Source: Crotalaria pallida (taxonomy: Eukaryota; Streptophyta; Magnoliopsida; Fabales; Fabaceae). From it: DNA of 64,000 nucleotides. Position numbers and translations under genes: made by a program. Within the stretch, counting starts at the first letter, position 1. Every line of letters begins with the position of its first letter. Where the stretch lies: assembly GCA_037953625.1 (NCBI GenBank), contig CM075651.1, positions 61,366,501 to 61,430,500 of the forward strand, read 5' to 3'. Under the pieces are notes generated by a model, which ran no database searches, was not told the DNA's origin, and saw only the letters and a program-made list of their open reading frames with translations. Below are positions 10,905-23,102 of this stretch, piece by piece.

Positions 10905-12153
10905 AGAGCTGCTGCTGATGAAAAAAATAAAAGCAAAGCACACGCTCTTTCTTTCCCAAATTCGTTTCTCTGTTCCTCTCTCCCCTAGGGTTCCATTCTC
11001 CATCATCAAATCCACCAAGAACAAGTGGGATTTCTTCATTCCATCAACAAATCTCTTCCTTCTTCACTTCAAGTAAGTGTTTAATGCCATGGATTTCCTC
11101 TTTTCTCTCTCTAAATTCGTTTTCCCTTTCTCTCTCTTGTCTTCCATGGTGGTTTTCAACTCTAGGCCATGGAAACTTCTCATTTTCTTGAGTTTTGGTA
11201 AGAGGCTATGGCATAAATGTTAACTCTTCTTGTTATGGCTATTATATTAGGTTCCTCCTTTTTCCTTTGGATTCTAACTCAATTGGTGGCAAGTCTTTCA
11301 AGCTTGGAGCAAGCAAAATCAGCTTATCTCCAAGTGTTTGAGGTAAGGGGGTGGGTTTTGCCTTGTTCTAGGGAGTGGGTTCTAGTTAGTATATATTGAT
11401 TTGTTAGGGTTATGTGTTAGGGGAGAAAATTAGATTATAAAACCCTATGTTATTGAATATAAAATTCTAACTAATTAAATATGTATGATGTTGAACGTAA
11501 AGACTAGGAAAAGAGAACCCCATGATATGAAAATGAATTATTTGACAATTGAAACTTGGATAGTGATTACAAAGAAGTGCAAGAGGAATTGAGTAATATG
11601 ATAGTGAAGATGCTATGAATGAATTCTATGATTATTGATTTTAATTGTAAAGCCTTGTATTAAATGATAATTGACTGCTATTGAAAATATGTGTATGTGT
11701 TATGGAATAAATTAATATGGGAAGAAACTAGAATGGAAATGATTATATGTGGTGTAAAAGTAAAATTATGACAAGATGATGATATGCATGTTTTGGTGGA
11801 ATATATTTGTACACTAATTGCTAAATGTGCATAAAGGTGGAAATGGGAAACCAATAATTAAATGTAAAATTAAATGTGAAATGATGATGTTAATTATGTG
11901 ACGAAATGTTTAAAATGAGTATGTGATGTATGGATAAGGTTGACCACCAAGTGGTAAAATGACTAATAATTATGAGTATAAGGCATGACCAATGAGCATG
12001 AGAAAATGTGAATAATGGTACTGCGTATGCTTAGTTAATAACATGATGGCTATTTGGAAAGATTTGATGATGGGAATAGAAATTGAATGTGGATATCGTA
12101 TGAATGAGCAAATGTATGTGTTATAATGGTTTGTGTAAGAAGATGAAAGTATG

Positions 12154-12177
12154 ATTTGGCCTCTGATGTGAGGAAAT
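12154..12177 (+). repeat. Hairpin with CCTC/GAGG centre and ATTT/AAAT arms
   Basis: ATTT-gg-CCTC-tgatgt-GAGG-AAAT. It shares its centre with the 8-unit array at 12406-12758 but has different, still complementary, outer arms. A third type, with GTAC/GTAC arms, is at 12825-12855. Confidence 0.6.
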
Positions 12178-12230
12178 GTGTAATGAATTGTTGATAATGA
12201 AAATGATGTTTTAGTATAACTTATGTGGTG

Positions 12231-12397
12231 GTATGAGGTACCTTCCGATGTGGAGGTGAAGTACCACCAGGCCAAATTGTATGAGGTACCTTCCGGTGTG
12301 GAGGTGAAGTACAATGGTATGAGGTACCTTCCGGTGTGGAGGTGAAGTACCCATAGGCCAAGTGTATGAGGTACCTTCCTGCGTGGAGGTGAAGTAC
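12231..12397 (+). repeat. GAGGTACCTTCCGGTGTGG minisatellite
   Basis: Four units of GAGGTACCTTCC(g/t)GYGTGG followed by AGGTGAAGTAC, separated by short spacers (ACCAGGCCAAATTGTAT, AATGGTAT, CCATAGGCCAAGTGTAT). Each unit can fold, with GTAC/GTAC outer pairing and TCC/GGA inner pairing around a GGTGT loop. The same unit recurs at 63052-63184 in LTR F. Confidence 0.9.
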
Positions 12398-12405
12398 AAT
12401 AGTGT

Positions 12406-12758
12406 GTTGACCTCTGACCTGAGGGGCACAAGATGAATAAAATGTTTAAGTGTTGACCTCTGACCTGAGGGACACAAAATGAATTAAAATGATTGAGTGT
12501 TGACCTCTGACCTGAGGGACACCGGATGAATTAAAATGAAAGTGTGTGTTGACCCCTGACCTGAGGGGCACGAAAGGAAAAAAAATGAATGGGTGTTGAC
12601 CTCTGACCTGAGGGACACCAAATGAATTAAAGTTAATGGGTGTTGACCTCTGACCTCGGGGACACCGGACAAAATGGGTATTGGTGTGTTGACCTCTGAC
12701 CTGAGAGACACACCGTGAATTAAGAAATTGGAGTGTTGACCTCTGACCCGAGGGACAC
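12406..12758 (+). repeat. GTTGACCTCTGACCTGAGGG tandem array, 8 units
   Basis: Eight units of about 45-49 bp begin GTTGACCTCTGACCTGAGG and continue GACAC plus a variable A-rich tail (such as AAAATGAATTAAAAT). Each unit, with the preceding GT, forms GTGT...ACAC outer arms and CCTC-tgacct-GAGG inner arms. The tails vary much more than the folded part. More diverged units follow at 12784 and 12825-12855. Confidence 0.9.
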
Positions 12759-14295
12759 GTAATTTACATAAGGAAAAGTATGAGTGCCTCTGTTTTGAGG
12801 TGATAAATGTGTTGAATGAAATTTGTACCTTGGCCTCTGATTTGAGGTGACGTACCGAAATAAAGTAAGTATGTGAAAAGAAATAAAAGTAAAGGAAATG
12901 GATGTTGAATGAATAATGAAAATGGAAATTTGGAATGAATAATGAATATGGAAATAATGAAATGAGTATGGTGTGCAATATGTGAATATATGCTTATTTG
13001 CTAATTGTGTTTGACCTAGTGGGTTGTTATGTCTAGTTAGAAACTGCTTTCTATTTCATGTGCAATGCTCACTCCCTTAACATTTTTCAGGTACGGAGAT
13101 TGAGTTGGCACAGCCCCCGGCCGAGCAGGAGTACTTTCCCTTACAGGGAGAGTAGGGTGTTATGGGTTTTAGATCATAATATGGACCTAAGCCTCCTATA
13201 CTATTTTGATGTAAATTTGTTATAAATCTTTTTAAATGAGGCTTAGGATGTTTTGTTTTGATAAAGTTATAAGTTTTGGTTTTTGATACTCAAACTTAGT
13301 ATTTCCGCTGAAACTCTGATTATTTGATGCACTCTGATATATTTGGAGCCCATTGGGCCTTGTTATGAATTAGCTTTATAATTCTGAAGCCCTGCTGGCT
13401 ATTGGTTGTTTTAATTAAAATTGTTTACCACAGGTTGAATTTTTGATTAGTCCGAAAAACAAAAAAACTCCGTCCGTTTGACGGGTGATTTTTATTAAAT
13501 TAAAAAAATTTCAAATTCATATTTTTATTAGCGGGGTTTTAAGGGTAAAAATCTTAGGTGTTACACTAGGAATGGTACAAGTGTCCTGGATGTAACACTC
13601 CTTGTATATCATCTTACTTTATAAGAAAAGTAATAAGTTTATGAATACTTGGACTTGTTATCGTTGGAAAAAGATCTGAAAATAAGAATTTTCCCTTCCC
13701 TTGAAAATTCCTTTTCACAAACACTTGGTTAATAATGAGGTTGACTAACAAATCAGAGTTTGCGGAAACATAGAAAAGTAATCATATTATGCCCCCAAAA
13801 TATATCAAGTGTAACAAGTCCATGGATACCAAATAAATATTATTATGAAACCGAATTCGTCTTATGATACCTCTTTCAAAATGTGTATCATATAAATACT
13901 ATTAAAAATAGAGATGTTATAGAGCTGGTCACTGGTCCTCTGTCCAAACATTCATCTGGCCGGATCCTCGATATCTGCACAAAGGGTTCCCAACCCACAC
14001 TTTCTATATTCTGCATGCACCTAAAGGACATCTCCCTTCACTGACTTTTGTGCAAGCTAGATGCACGATCAACACCTAATAAGGGCATGGGGGTTAGCTA
14101 TACATATTCGCATAATCAAATGAGAATAACACTAACATCCACAAGTCAACATGTTTCAAATCACGATGCATATTCATATGAGCACACCCGGTTAATCATA
14201 ATAATTCTTTCAATGCAGGTGGCATGATGCATGATTTCCTTCCACACTGAGGCCTCTAACAAAGTCCATCTTGGACGTCCATCCAATACACCGTT

Positions 14296-14583
14296 GTGTT
14301 CCCAGAACACTGACATTCGTTCCCAGAACGTAATGCCAAACCATACTTGGATAAATAAGCATCACTCCCAGAGTGTGCATCACGTTCCCAGAACGTGTAG
14401 CAAACCATACTTGGAATAATAAGCATCACTCCCAGAGTGTGCATCACGTTCCCAGAACGCATACGTTCCCAGAACGCATAAAAACCAGGTCCCGGACACT
14501 GGCCACATTCCCAGAATGTGTCATCAAGTAGGTTGCATATCAATGTGTTCCCAGAACACTAACATACATTCCCAGAACGTATA
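14296..14583 (-). repeat. CCCAG-loop hairpin cluster, LTR1 first part
   Basis: About ten inverted repeats with CCCAG at the centre, such as GTGTT-CCCAG-AACAC at 14296, CACT-CCCAG-AGTG and CACGTT-CCCAG-AACGTG. LTR C is inserted inside this cluster, between two repeated CCAGGTCCC...GACACTGGCC segments. Confidence 0.9.
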
Positions 14584-14946
14584 AAAACCAGGTCCCATGC
14601 AACGCCCCGATTTTCACCATCCGGAAATAATCATCATTTAATTAAAGGTTGTTAAAAATGAGGCCAGTTTTTTTTGGAAAAGAGTTGTTGCAAAGCGGTT
14701 GGTGCATACTCTCGTTCTTACCTGAAAACCGGGTCGTTACTTAAAAACCATTCCGCACCTTCCCTTTTAAATCTTTCAAAACAGTTTTAAACATTCGGCC
14801 AGTTCACATAATAAAGTAGGGCATAGTTACAGAAGTGATACTTTGCTAAGATGGTCCTTGACACACACTTACAACAACTTAAACTAAGTACCCTACCTAC
14901 GACTCTTCCTAATGAAAACTATCGGGTGAAGCTCCCGATCCTCCTT

Positions 14947-15324
14947 TCACTCTTTCTTAACTCCAGAAGAAGACGCCACGACGGTCGCTGCTGGCCCACC
15001 ATTCTTGGGCACCCACTGCATCCTAGTTGAAGCAAAAGCAACCTTCTGAGCTTCACATCGCACCTTCTCCTCGTAGTCTCTGTATCCTCGGACAGATACT
15101 TGTCCCAACAGTGGTCCTAGGTTGAATCCGCAAAGTCGATGCTCAGGATCCGGAATCACGATCTGAGAGTCACCAATCCATACCCAACCAGATGGGGTAC
15201 GCTTCCAGCCGCATCCATGTTTGGTCCATGTTGAAATCTCCATGCGATAATCCATCTGCACGTTGGAGTACCAGAGACACCGATATACCAACGGGCAGGA
15301 GAGAGTTAGCGAACCAAACGACAA
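14947..15324 (-). other. 125-codon open frame inside LTR C, unknown
   Basis: Open from a TTG at 15324 to a stop at 14947, with no ATG at its start. The product would be rich in W, Y, G and R (CLWYSNVQMDYRM, GCGWKRTPSGWVWIGDSQ, VRGYRDYEEKVRCEA) and would end in a serine- and lysine-containing tail. LTR A has the two outer segments in the same order (2363-2563) but lacks the middle. It lies about 350-700 bp from the 3' end of the LTR on the sense strand, so it could be transcribed. No family is recognised; it may be captured host sequence or chance. Confidence 0.35.
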
Positions 15325-15903
15325 GTCGTCGACGTTGTGGATTTACCGCAGGCGGAATATCAAGACAGCACACACAATACAAACGAAGCACACACAACAT
15401 AACATCACAACTCTTAATTATTAACTTATTAATATTCTTATGTAAACATCTTTTAATTTTCGATCATTTCCTCAATCACCTCTTCCTTCACCATTCTCAA
15501 TCTTTCACGTCTTTCCTCCCCTTTTCAAGGGTCTCATCATTTCCTTTCACACTTCCATTCTCATCATCAAATCTCCACAAACTCTACTTTCTTAATTATA
15601 AATCTTTTCTTAATGAGTCTTATCAAATTACTACCATCGATGATTAAGGGGATTTAAAGAATCATCGAGGTTCGCGTCCGTTCGTAGTTAGCACTCACGT
15701 CTCATGCCTACATCTCCTCGGCCACCATCCACCTAGTCGGAAGCAAACAGGAGTACAAAACCTTTACCGTGCGGGCACGACACCTGTCACACAACAAATG
15801 GTCCCTGACCAGGAGGCCCAGCCTCAAATCATATCATTTCATATATAACATGGCACGCTCTCAGCGGCAAACAAAATGCCCCACTCTAGTTCCTCTCACT
15901 GTT

Positions 15904-16102
15904 CTCGATTTGCAATCTAGGGGGCGACAGTACAACTCTAGTGTGCACGCAGAACTTGCCACGGTATTAGACCCAGTCCCCACCACGTTAGTGCACCACT
16001 TGTGGAGTTCGTTCTGCCTAGAAAAGTACTCTAGACTTCTTGACGTTTCACCGTCATCGTCCTCCCCTAATGCAATCTCGTCCTAAGTATCCGCAGATAC
16101 TT
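15904..16102 (-). repeat. Conserved hairpin string in LTR C
   Basis: The counterpart of 1598-1796, inverted: AAGTATC-cgca-GATACTT (16085-16102), TGACG-tttcac-CGTCA (about 16041-16056), CTAGA-7nt-TCTAG (16018-16034) and a decayed CTCGATT/AATCTAG pair at 15904-15920. Confidence 0.6.
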
Positions 16103-16309
16103 ATCGTTTCTTCCTCTCCACTACTTCGGGTTAACTCTCATACCTCACCGTGTTCGCTGGTAATGTCTTTTAAAAGCTTTTATCTTTTATTATCCTAGTG
16201 GTCAGCTCACCCTTCGTGCATCCCTTCAATGAGTCCTGACCGCTATCTTTGCATCACTTTTCATAACTCAAGCTTGGCACAGTGCGGGATCACCTTTACA
16301 ACTCGAGTC

Positions 16310-16780
16310 TCATCACAAAACTTTTCTCAATACCACATCTCTCTCTCCATAGCAAAATCTCACTTCAAAAATCTCATTTCATAAAACCCTTTCCAAAACT
16401 TCAGATCACCACCTTTTCTAAAAATATTTCATTTCGTAAATCTTTTCCAAAACCCCCTTTAGAAAACTCATTTCAAAAATTTTCCTTTCGAATTCCTTTT
16501 TCAAAACCTCTTTTCACAATCTCTTTCAGAAAATCAATGTTGGAAAATTTTTCTCATTTTGGGAACCCCTTCAAAATTACAGGTTGTAAACTCTTTCCAA
16601 AATCTCATTTTGGGAACCCTTTTCAAAAATACATTTGCAAAAGCTGATTTTCAAAAATTTCAATTGCAAACTCTTTTCAAAAATCCTTTTCATATTTCCT
16701 TTCTCAAAATCTCATTTTCAAAAACCTTTTCAAACACTCCTTTTCAAAAGTTTTTCTCAAAAACTTTCTCTTCTTGAGAG
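16310..16780. repeat. TTTTCAAAA-rich simple repeat tract in LTR C
   Basis: The self-complementary motif TTTTCAAAA or close variants (CATTTCAAAAATC, CTTTTCAAAAG) recurs about every 20-30 bp, together with CTCATTTTGGGAACCC. LTR A has a diverged counterpart at 1140-1400 (TTTTGAAAT, TTTCGAGAAAATTTT). Confidence 0.6.
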
Positions 16781-17179
16781 CTAGTGGAGGAGCAAGCTCG
16801 ACTCAACACCAGTCTCAATCCAAGAAAACAAAACCAAAGAATCAAGTTTCCACCCTCATCAACTCTGCACTTTCATTTCCACATCATCATTCTTCCCAGC
16901 TCTAGCTCATTCACATCACATCATTACCTCTTTACCACTCTCATCTCATCATCTTTTCTCAATTATTATCTCAAACCTCTTATCATTATCTCCATTCTCA
17001 ATGTCTTATCAAGCTCAGGCTGCCTTGCTCCACAAGGACTTAAGCCACACAAGGGTTATCTCTTCTCTTTGTGTCTTTTAATCCCAATATCTTTTATTAA
17101 CATTATCAGTTATTTCACATCATCTCATATTCAACAATATATAAATAATACCAGCAAGCATATATATAAACAAACATAA

Positions 17180-20100
17180 ACAATTCATCATCACACATCA
17201 CACACAACAATGTGGTCTTTGTCCCATTCGTATAGGTGGCCACACAAAGCAAACAATTGCCACTATACTACTGACGCAAAACCACTTAGTTCCGATCTTT
17301 GAGCTGATACGGAACGTCTTAATACAACACCTACTACCACGGTGTCTTAGGAAAGCTACTCTCTCACCTGAGGTCCAGCAATTGAATGTGCACAGTCTTC
17401 CCTGATCTTGGTTGCTGCCACTGCCTTAATCCCTCGTCTGTAACATTCCTCGAATTAATTAAAAACACAATTTCATCACTAACTTTTATTAAGAAAACAT
17501 TTATTAACTTAAAATGCTTTTCATTCCTCGTCGGAGTCTTAAAACATGATTGTTTTCTTAAAATGACTCAAACGTTTCTTAGATCTTCAAATACTTAAAA
17601 ATCACTTTGAAAACATCAAATAAAACAATTTAAATCAATTGGTTAGGTTGCTGGTCCGTTTTGGACAGCACCTTAACCTTATTCAAAAACACCGAAAGAT
17701 TCACCGGATTTCAATCCGGGTTTTGCTCAAATCAATTACCGTTTGAAAACCAAACTTTGAGTCTCATAAACTCAGTTTAAAAATCAAGAAAACAATTTTA
17801 AATAGACTTGGACAGCAAAGAGATACTTTACAAAAATCAATTTAATAAAATCCGAAAACATCACAAAAACTCTTTCTGTTTCAAATATTTTTAATTCAAT
17901 GTTAATACTTTGAAAACTCAAGTTTTTTTTGTTATAAAACAAAACTTAAAACACAACTTCACAAGTTCAAATAAATCAAACCAAATTATTTTTAAAACCA
18001 ATCACACACATAATCAACAACACACTTTGATAAATCAAGACACATAAACAATTAATCAATTATTCATTTTGATTTCAAACCAAGCGCTCATTCTTAATCA
18101 AACATTCTTACAATCAAACACTTAATTCAATTATTTAACACATAAATTGATTTCAAAAGCATTTCATTTTTGTAAAGTAAAAACACTTAAACATATTTAA
18201 ATACATAAACCGAATACACACATACATAATCATTCAAACACAAAACTCATTCCTAATTAATTATTTTACAACATACCTTCATTATTCCTAGGTTACTTCA
18301 TGAGAAAGAATTCCTAACCTAATTAACATGCACAAACCGAAACTACACACATATCAAAACAAGATTCATGCAAAACATAGAGCATATATCAAGTTCACAT
18401 AAAATAAAAAGCATGAGTATGAATCAAACATAACCAAACACAACATGCATGAAATTAACACTTTAATTTGTTTTCTTAAATCAAATCAAAATCATGCAAG
18501 GAAAATTACTTCAAAGCTCATTCTCCTAATTTCCTTCTTAAAATCCGAGGCATGCACTTCAAGAAAACACATAATCTTTTAGTTAAATTTCACATGCAAG
18601 AACAAATCTTAATCTTTCCTTCAAAAATAAATAAAAATCATAGATCAACACCACACTTTCAATTTATTTCTCAAGGAGCATAAAAATAACTTTTCAAGAC
18701 TCAATATCAACATGCATGCATCTAGATCATGTAGATCAAGTCATAAAATTAAATATAAGAACATATTTCAAAGACAAAGATCAACTTAAATGAAAAAGAG
18801 ACCAAACCGAGACATGCACAAAGAAAATACTAAAGCTTTTGTTTAAAAATCATTTTGAGTAAGAGAAAGGCAAAACCGTGTCATATATTAAGAAAACATT
18901 AAAGCTTTTGGTTCAAAGATCACATGGAAAATTCAAGATCCAAACAAAATCAAAGATCAAGACATAAATCAAAGACAAAAATTACTTTAGATGAAAAAGG
19001 GACCCAAAAACCGTGACATGCCTTTGAGAAAATAAGAAGGCTTTGTTCAAAAATCATTTAGAAAACTCAAAACAAACTCAAGGTCAAAACAAAAATCAAG
19101 AATCAAGTCTTTCATCAAGATCAAATCAAAATCACACATACACGGTTCAAGATCATCATCCTAAACTAACATGCAAGACTAAAAATTAAAAATAAATTTA
19201 GATCAAACATATATTTATCAAATAAACACATAAACACCTTTTGATTCACGGTTTTAAGTACTAAAGTCACACATGTAAGAAGATCCACTTCACACTCACA
19301 AAGATCATAAATAAAACTTTAGATCTAGAGGAAAAACATTAAGATCTAGTATGAAAAACACTAAAATCTACCATGAAACATCAAGATCTTAACATGAAAA
19401 ACACAAACCGAACCATCAATCATCAACTACACATATTACAATTTAGTTTGAGTCTTAAAAGTCCATGGCTAAGAAAAAGACTACACATAAGTGCACAAAA
19501 ATAAACATGCAAAGGAAGAAAATAAAATTTCAAGATCACAAATCACAACTAATTCTAAAACTTCTAGGTCTTCGGTTTATACCAAGGGAATAAGATCTTC
19601 TAGTCTCTTGATCTTCAAAGAATTTCCTATGTTTGGGGTTGATCTCCTCTCCTTCTTCCTTCTACTACCTCACGGCTTCCTCTTCTTCTTTCTCTCTTTC
19701 TATATTTTCTTTTCTTAGTCTTAGAGTTGAGTGAACTCCTAGACTTGTGTATTGTGTTGGTGTGTGGGACGAAGGAAAGAAATGAGGAATGAGGTGAAGG
19801 AAATGAATCAAGGTTACTCACACATATAGGCCCATCGTGTTTCCTTTCTTGCCCTTGGGTTGATTTAGGTTTATGTGTAAATGGAAAGGGGTAAATTCGG
19901 TACATCATAAACTTGCATGGGTGGAGTTTATCATCTCCAAGGGGAACAACGTAGGGGACATAAGGGGTTAGGGTTTCATCCTAGGCTTTTGACTTAAGGG
20001 CTCTTCTTAGGATTCAACTATTTAGTTAGGGTTTAGTTGGGTTTTGGTTGGGACTTGGTTTATTGGGTTACTTGCTCACCACTCCTTAGAAAATTCTAGG

Positions 20101-20681
20101 CTTTGAACACATACACACACACGGCACTCTCATAGACATACACATACACACCTTAATCACACCCTCTTTCCTGCACCTACACGTTGCACACACATATACA
20201 TGCATATATTCACTCATTCATTCATGCATACATTCACCCATTTCCACGCCTAACACCTACACTCATGCACACATGTACATCATGCCAATACATGCATGTT
20301 ACACACATACATACATTCACACTTAATCACATTCATTTACTAATTTAATTCCATATGATACTAAGCATACACACACAAAACCGCACATACACATAGAAAA
20401 TAAATCTTCCCATTTACAAAATTATTCATGCATAGAAATTATAATAGCACCAAAAATATCAAGCACAAAACACACTTTCATAAAATAATTCTTATTATAT
20501 AATTGTTTCCAAAAATCACTTTAAAAATTATTTCATGAAAATCATTTCTTTGAATTCATTTACCACTTTGAAAACGTGAATCAAGACAATTATTTAGAAA
20601 AATATCCTTTCAAAAATACTTTTCTCAAAAACAATTCTTTTTATAAATAAAAACAGTTCGAGGATTTTGAGGGGTGTTACA
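17180..20681 (-). other. U3-proximal half of LTR C, no genes
   Basis: After the conserved block 17210-17420 this is AT-rich sequence dominated by short A-rich words, AATCAAG, AAGATC and ACATGCA. The tract 20100-20360 is a CA-rich microsatellite-like region (ACACATACACAC, CATACATTCAC). I see no coding or RNA gene. Confidence 0.6.
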
Positions 20682-20695
20682 TCCCGGACACTGGC

Positions 20696-21074
20696 CACAT
20701 TCCCAGAATGTGTCATCAAGTAGGTTACAAATTTGGTACTCCCGGAGTACCTTCCTCATATTCCCAGAATATGATAATCGTTCCTACCAACCAAACTTTC
20801 ATTCTATATGAATGCACAATCATTAAGGTTGGTTTTATCTTTAATTCTATTATTATACCAACGTGTTCCCAGAACACTAACATATGTTCCAAGAACGTAT
20901 CGCAAACCATACTTGGAATATAATCAAGCACCACTCCTAGAGTGTGCATCACGTTCCCAGAACGTATCAAAGAAACCATGTCCCAGACAATGGCCACATT
21001 CCCAGAATGTGTCATCAAGTAGGTTGCATCAGTTTGATACTCCTAGAGTATAGGGTCATGTTCCCAGAACATGA
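20696..21074 (-). repeat. CCCAG-loop hairpin cluster, LTR1 second part
   Basis: The cluster continues to the right of LTR C: CACATT-CCCAG-AATGTG, GGTACT-CCCGG-AGTACC, CATATT-CCCAG-AATATG, ATACT-CCTAG-AGTAT and TCATGTT-CCCAG-AACATGA. Confidence 0.9.
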
Positions 21075-23102
21075 CAAACAATCCTTTCCAACCTATTTCA
21101 TTACCTTTCTCTATGCATGATTTGCATACATAATTACTAAGGTTGATCTTTCCATTGATTCCATTATTATGACTTAGAAAAACACAACTTCAGAATGATA
21201 TCTTGAGGTATGGCTTTACTTATAAAATTCACCTTTGAATTTAAATTTTACATATGCTTATAGACCTGGATTGAGAGAATTACTCATTGGTATTAACAAA
21301 TCCTTACTCAAAAACTTAACTTTTATTTTTAAGTTTCAGGTACTAACCGGTTACATCATCACCTAACCGGTTGGAATTACAGACCTGATTATAAAACCAT
21401 TGATTTTCAAAGAATCTTTTCTTAAATACTCTACCCAATCCAATCACAAGGCCTTAGCATAACAGAATACCTTAAGTTCAAAGCATAATATCATTCAAAA
21501 GATCTAAGTCATAATCCCATTTCATTTATGCATAATTTCTTCTTGAAATTATCATTTAATATTAAGGTATTAACTCACCACCTTCATTCTAAACCGAACA
21601 GTGCTCAATCACATAGTTTTAGATTGGTCTTTGTATGAAATTATAGTTTAAACTTGAGTACAAATGGTATGGGCACTTAGCAAATTTCAGAAATTCATTT
21701 TCTTTGAAAATTGACAATATCTAACCGGTTACAAATTTCGACTAACCGGTTAGATTATGCAGTTTGTATATTGAAAAATGAGGATTTGCATACCATTCTT
21801 TTCAATACTCAAATCTAACCAATTTCAACAATCAAAAGAGTTCACATATCCTTATACTAGTATGTTCATCCACAGAAACATATCTATCTTGCATGCATTC
21901 AATTTAGATACTCAAATTGCACATAATTGCACATATTTCAAAACTTAATGCATCAATTCACATAATATCAAATTAAATCATGAATCCAACATCAATATAG
22001 CATGCATGTATCTAGATAACATTGCTCATAACAACAATTGAGCTCAGGTTGGCCTCCAAGCCACTTAACCATTTTAACTTATGCCCTTTGAGTCTCTTGG
22101 TGACTCATCCTTTGTTCTACCACAATTTATTCTCATTCTAGCAAATAGTAAGCTTCCCCCTTACCTTGGGTTCCTGCTTGAACAAGATTTGAGTAGAGAT
22201 TTGAGGTAGAACACCAACCACCCAAAGCTCCTCCTCAAACCAGAACCGTTTTGACAGGGTAGATTGATCAAGGAATTTGGAACATGAAATGGACATGGAA
22301 ATTAGGGAAAATGGTCATTATCAAAACCATGCAACATGAACTTTGAAAGGAAGTCAAATCTAGAACAAGAGAAGGCTTGAGCTTACCAAAATCGAAGCTC
22401 AAAGTCAGTTCCAGAAACCCAATGCAGAACTGTGACAGTTTTGAACCTCCAACTTCGTGAATCGATTTCTCCTAGCTCAGGAACTCTCAACTCACAAACC
22501 TTATATCAATACAAAGCCCTTGATTTAATATTTGTAATGGTATATCACTCGAAATCTAACTCTTAACAAAGAAGGAGAATCGAAAGAAACACAACAAGAA
22601 CCCTAAAACAGAGATTGATACCAACACACTCACAAAAACCCCAACTTTGATCTGATTAATGGCCTTATATAGCAAGATTAGAGAGCCATGCATGTTGACA
22701 CGTCCTAACCCACCAAGAGAAGGATGAATTCGTGGCAAATTTCTGGGTTTTGGCTTGATTACTCATCAAACGCACTAATCCCAGTTTCTGAGTTCATCGT
22801 GTAACCGGTTACAGAGCCCTTCTATCCGGTTACATACTGATAAAATTCAAATATTAATAATTTAATTACTCTTTCTTCACAAACCTTTTTAATATTGCAA
22901 TTAGGTCCCAACCCAAGGACTAAATTACCATATTCACATTTTTGTACAAAATAACCATATAAAAATATATCTCATATTTTTATATATTAAAACACATAAT
23001 GTACAAAAACTAAAACCTTCAAAACTAATATAAATCAATTATAAAATAATTGTTATAATTAATTTCTTGGTTATTTGGGAGACGAAAATTAGGGGTGTTA
23101 CA

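Larger units (their letters stand above)
10576..13565 (+). mobile_element. Solo LTR, 2,990 bp, target duplication CTAGG
   Basis: It starts TGTAACATCCCAAATTT and ends CTTAGGTGTTACA, flanked by a perfect 5-bp direct repeat CTAGG (10571-10575 and 13566-13570). There is no internal region, so it is a solo LTR left by LTR-LTR recombination. It is close kin of LTR F (61353 onwards): both share the start, the palindromes about 200-330 bp in, and the GAGGTACCTTCC minisatellite about 1.7 kb in. The conserved block CACCGTTGGATGTGAAG near 10745 is also found inverted at 10050 and 54500. Confidence 0.92.
14598..20681 (-). mobile_element. Solo giant LTR C, 6,084 bp
   Basis: It begins TGCAACGCCCCG and ends GAGGGGTGTTACA. 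The other four LTR copies of the array lack it, so its boundaries are exact. Flanking 5-mers are TCCCA (14593-14597) and TCCCG (20682-20686), a target duplication with one change. The ends are those of one LTR, no second LTR copy or polymerase lies inside, and A and B are homologous, so I read it as a solo LTR of unusual length. Ogre elements of legumes are known for LTRs of this size; the family assignment is inference. The sense strand is -. Confidence 0.88.
13591..23102 (-). repeat. Array LTR1, split by solo LTR C
   Basis: It begins TGTAACACTCCTTG and ends AGGGGTGTTACA; 3,423 bp once C and its target duplication are removed. It belongs to the subtype that keeps TTCACTGACTTTTGTGC (about 14036), shared with LTR4 and LTR5. 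The minus-strand TATA box (TTATATA on +) is at 22665-22671. The hairpin cluster is divided by C: 14296-14583 and 20696-21074. Confidence 0.92.

Noticed and set aside
11217..11399. 60-aa frame with a signal-peptide-like start
   Set aside because: It lies inside the solo LTR and is not kept as an open frame in the homologous part of LTR F near 62200.
12406..12758. CRISPR-like array (regular repeats with variable spacers)
   Set aside because: Units are only about 46 bp, the variable tails are A-rich and homologous to one another, and the setting is a plant LTR; an ordinary minisatellite with internal folding.
14231..14419. Repeated 60-97 aa open frames over the array LTRs (also near 20708, 27308, 34426, 41586, 48744 on both strands)
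   Set aside because: They read through the CCCAG hairpin cluster in several frames and both strands at once. Their conservation follows from the DNA repeat, and no domain is recognisable.
20100..20360. CA-rich tract as a possible matrix-attachment or regulatory element
   Set aside because: It is only microsatellite-like sequence within LTR C with no motif to support a function.
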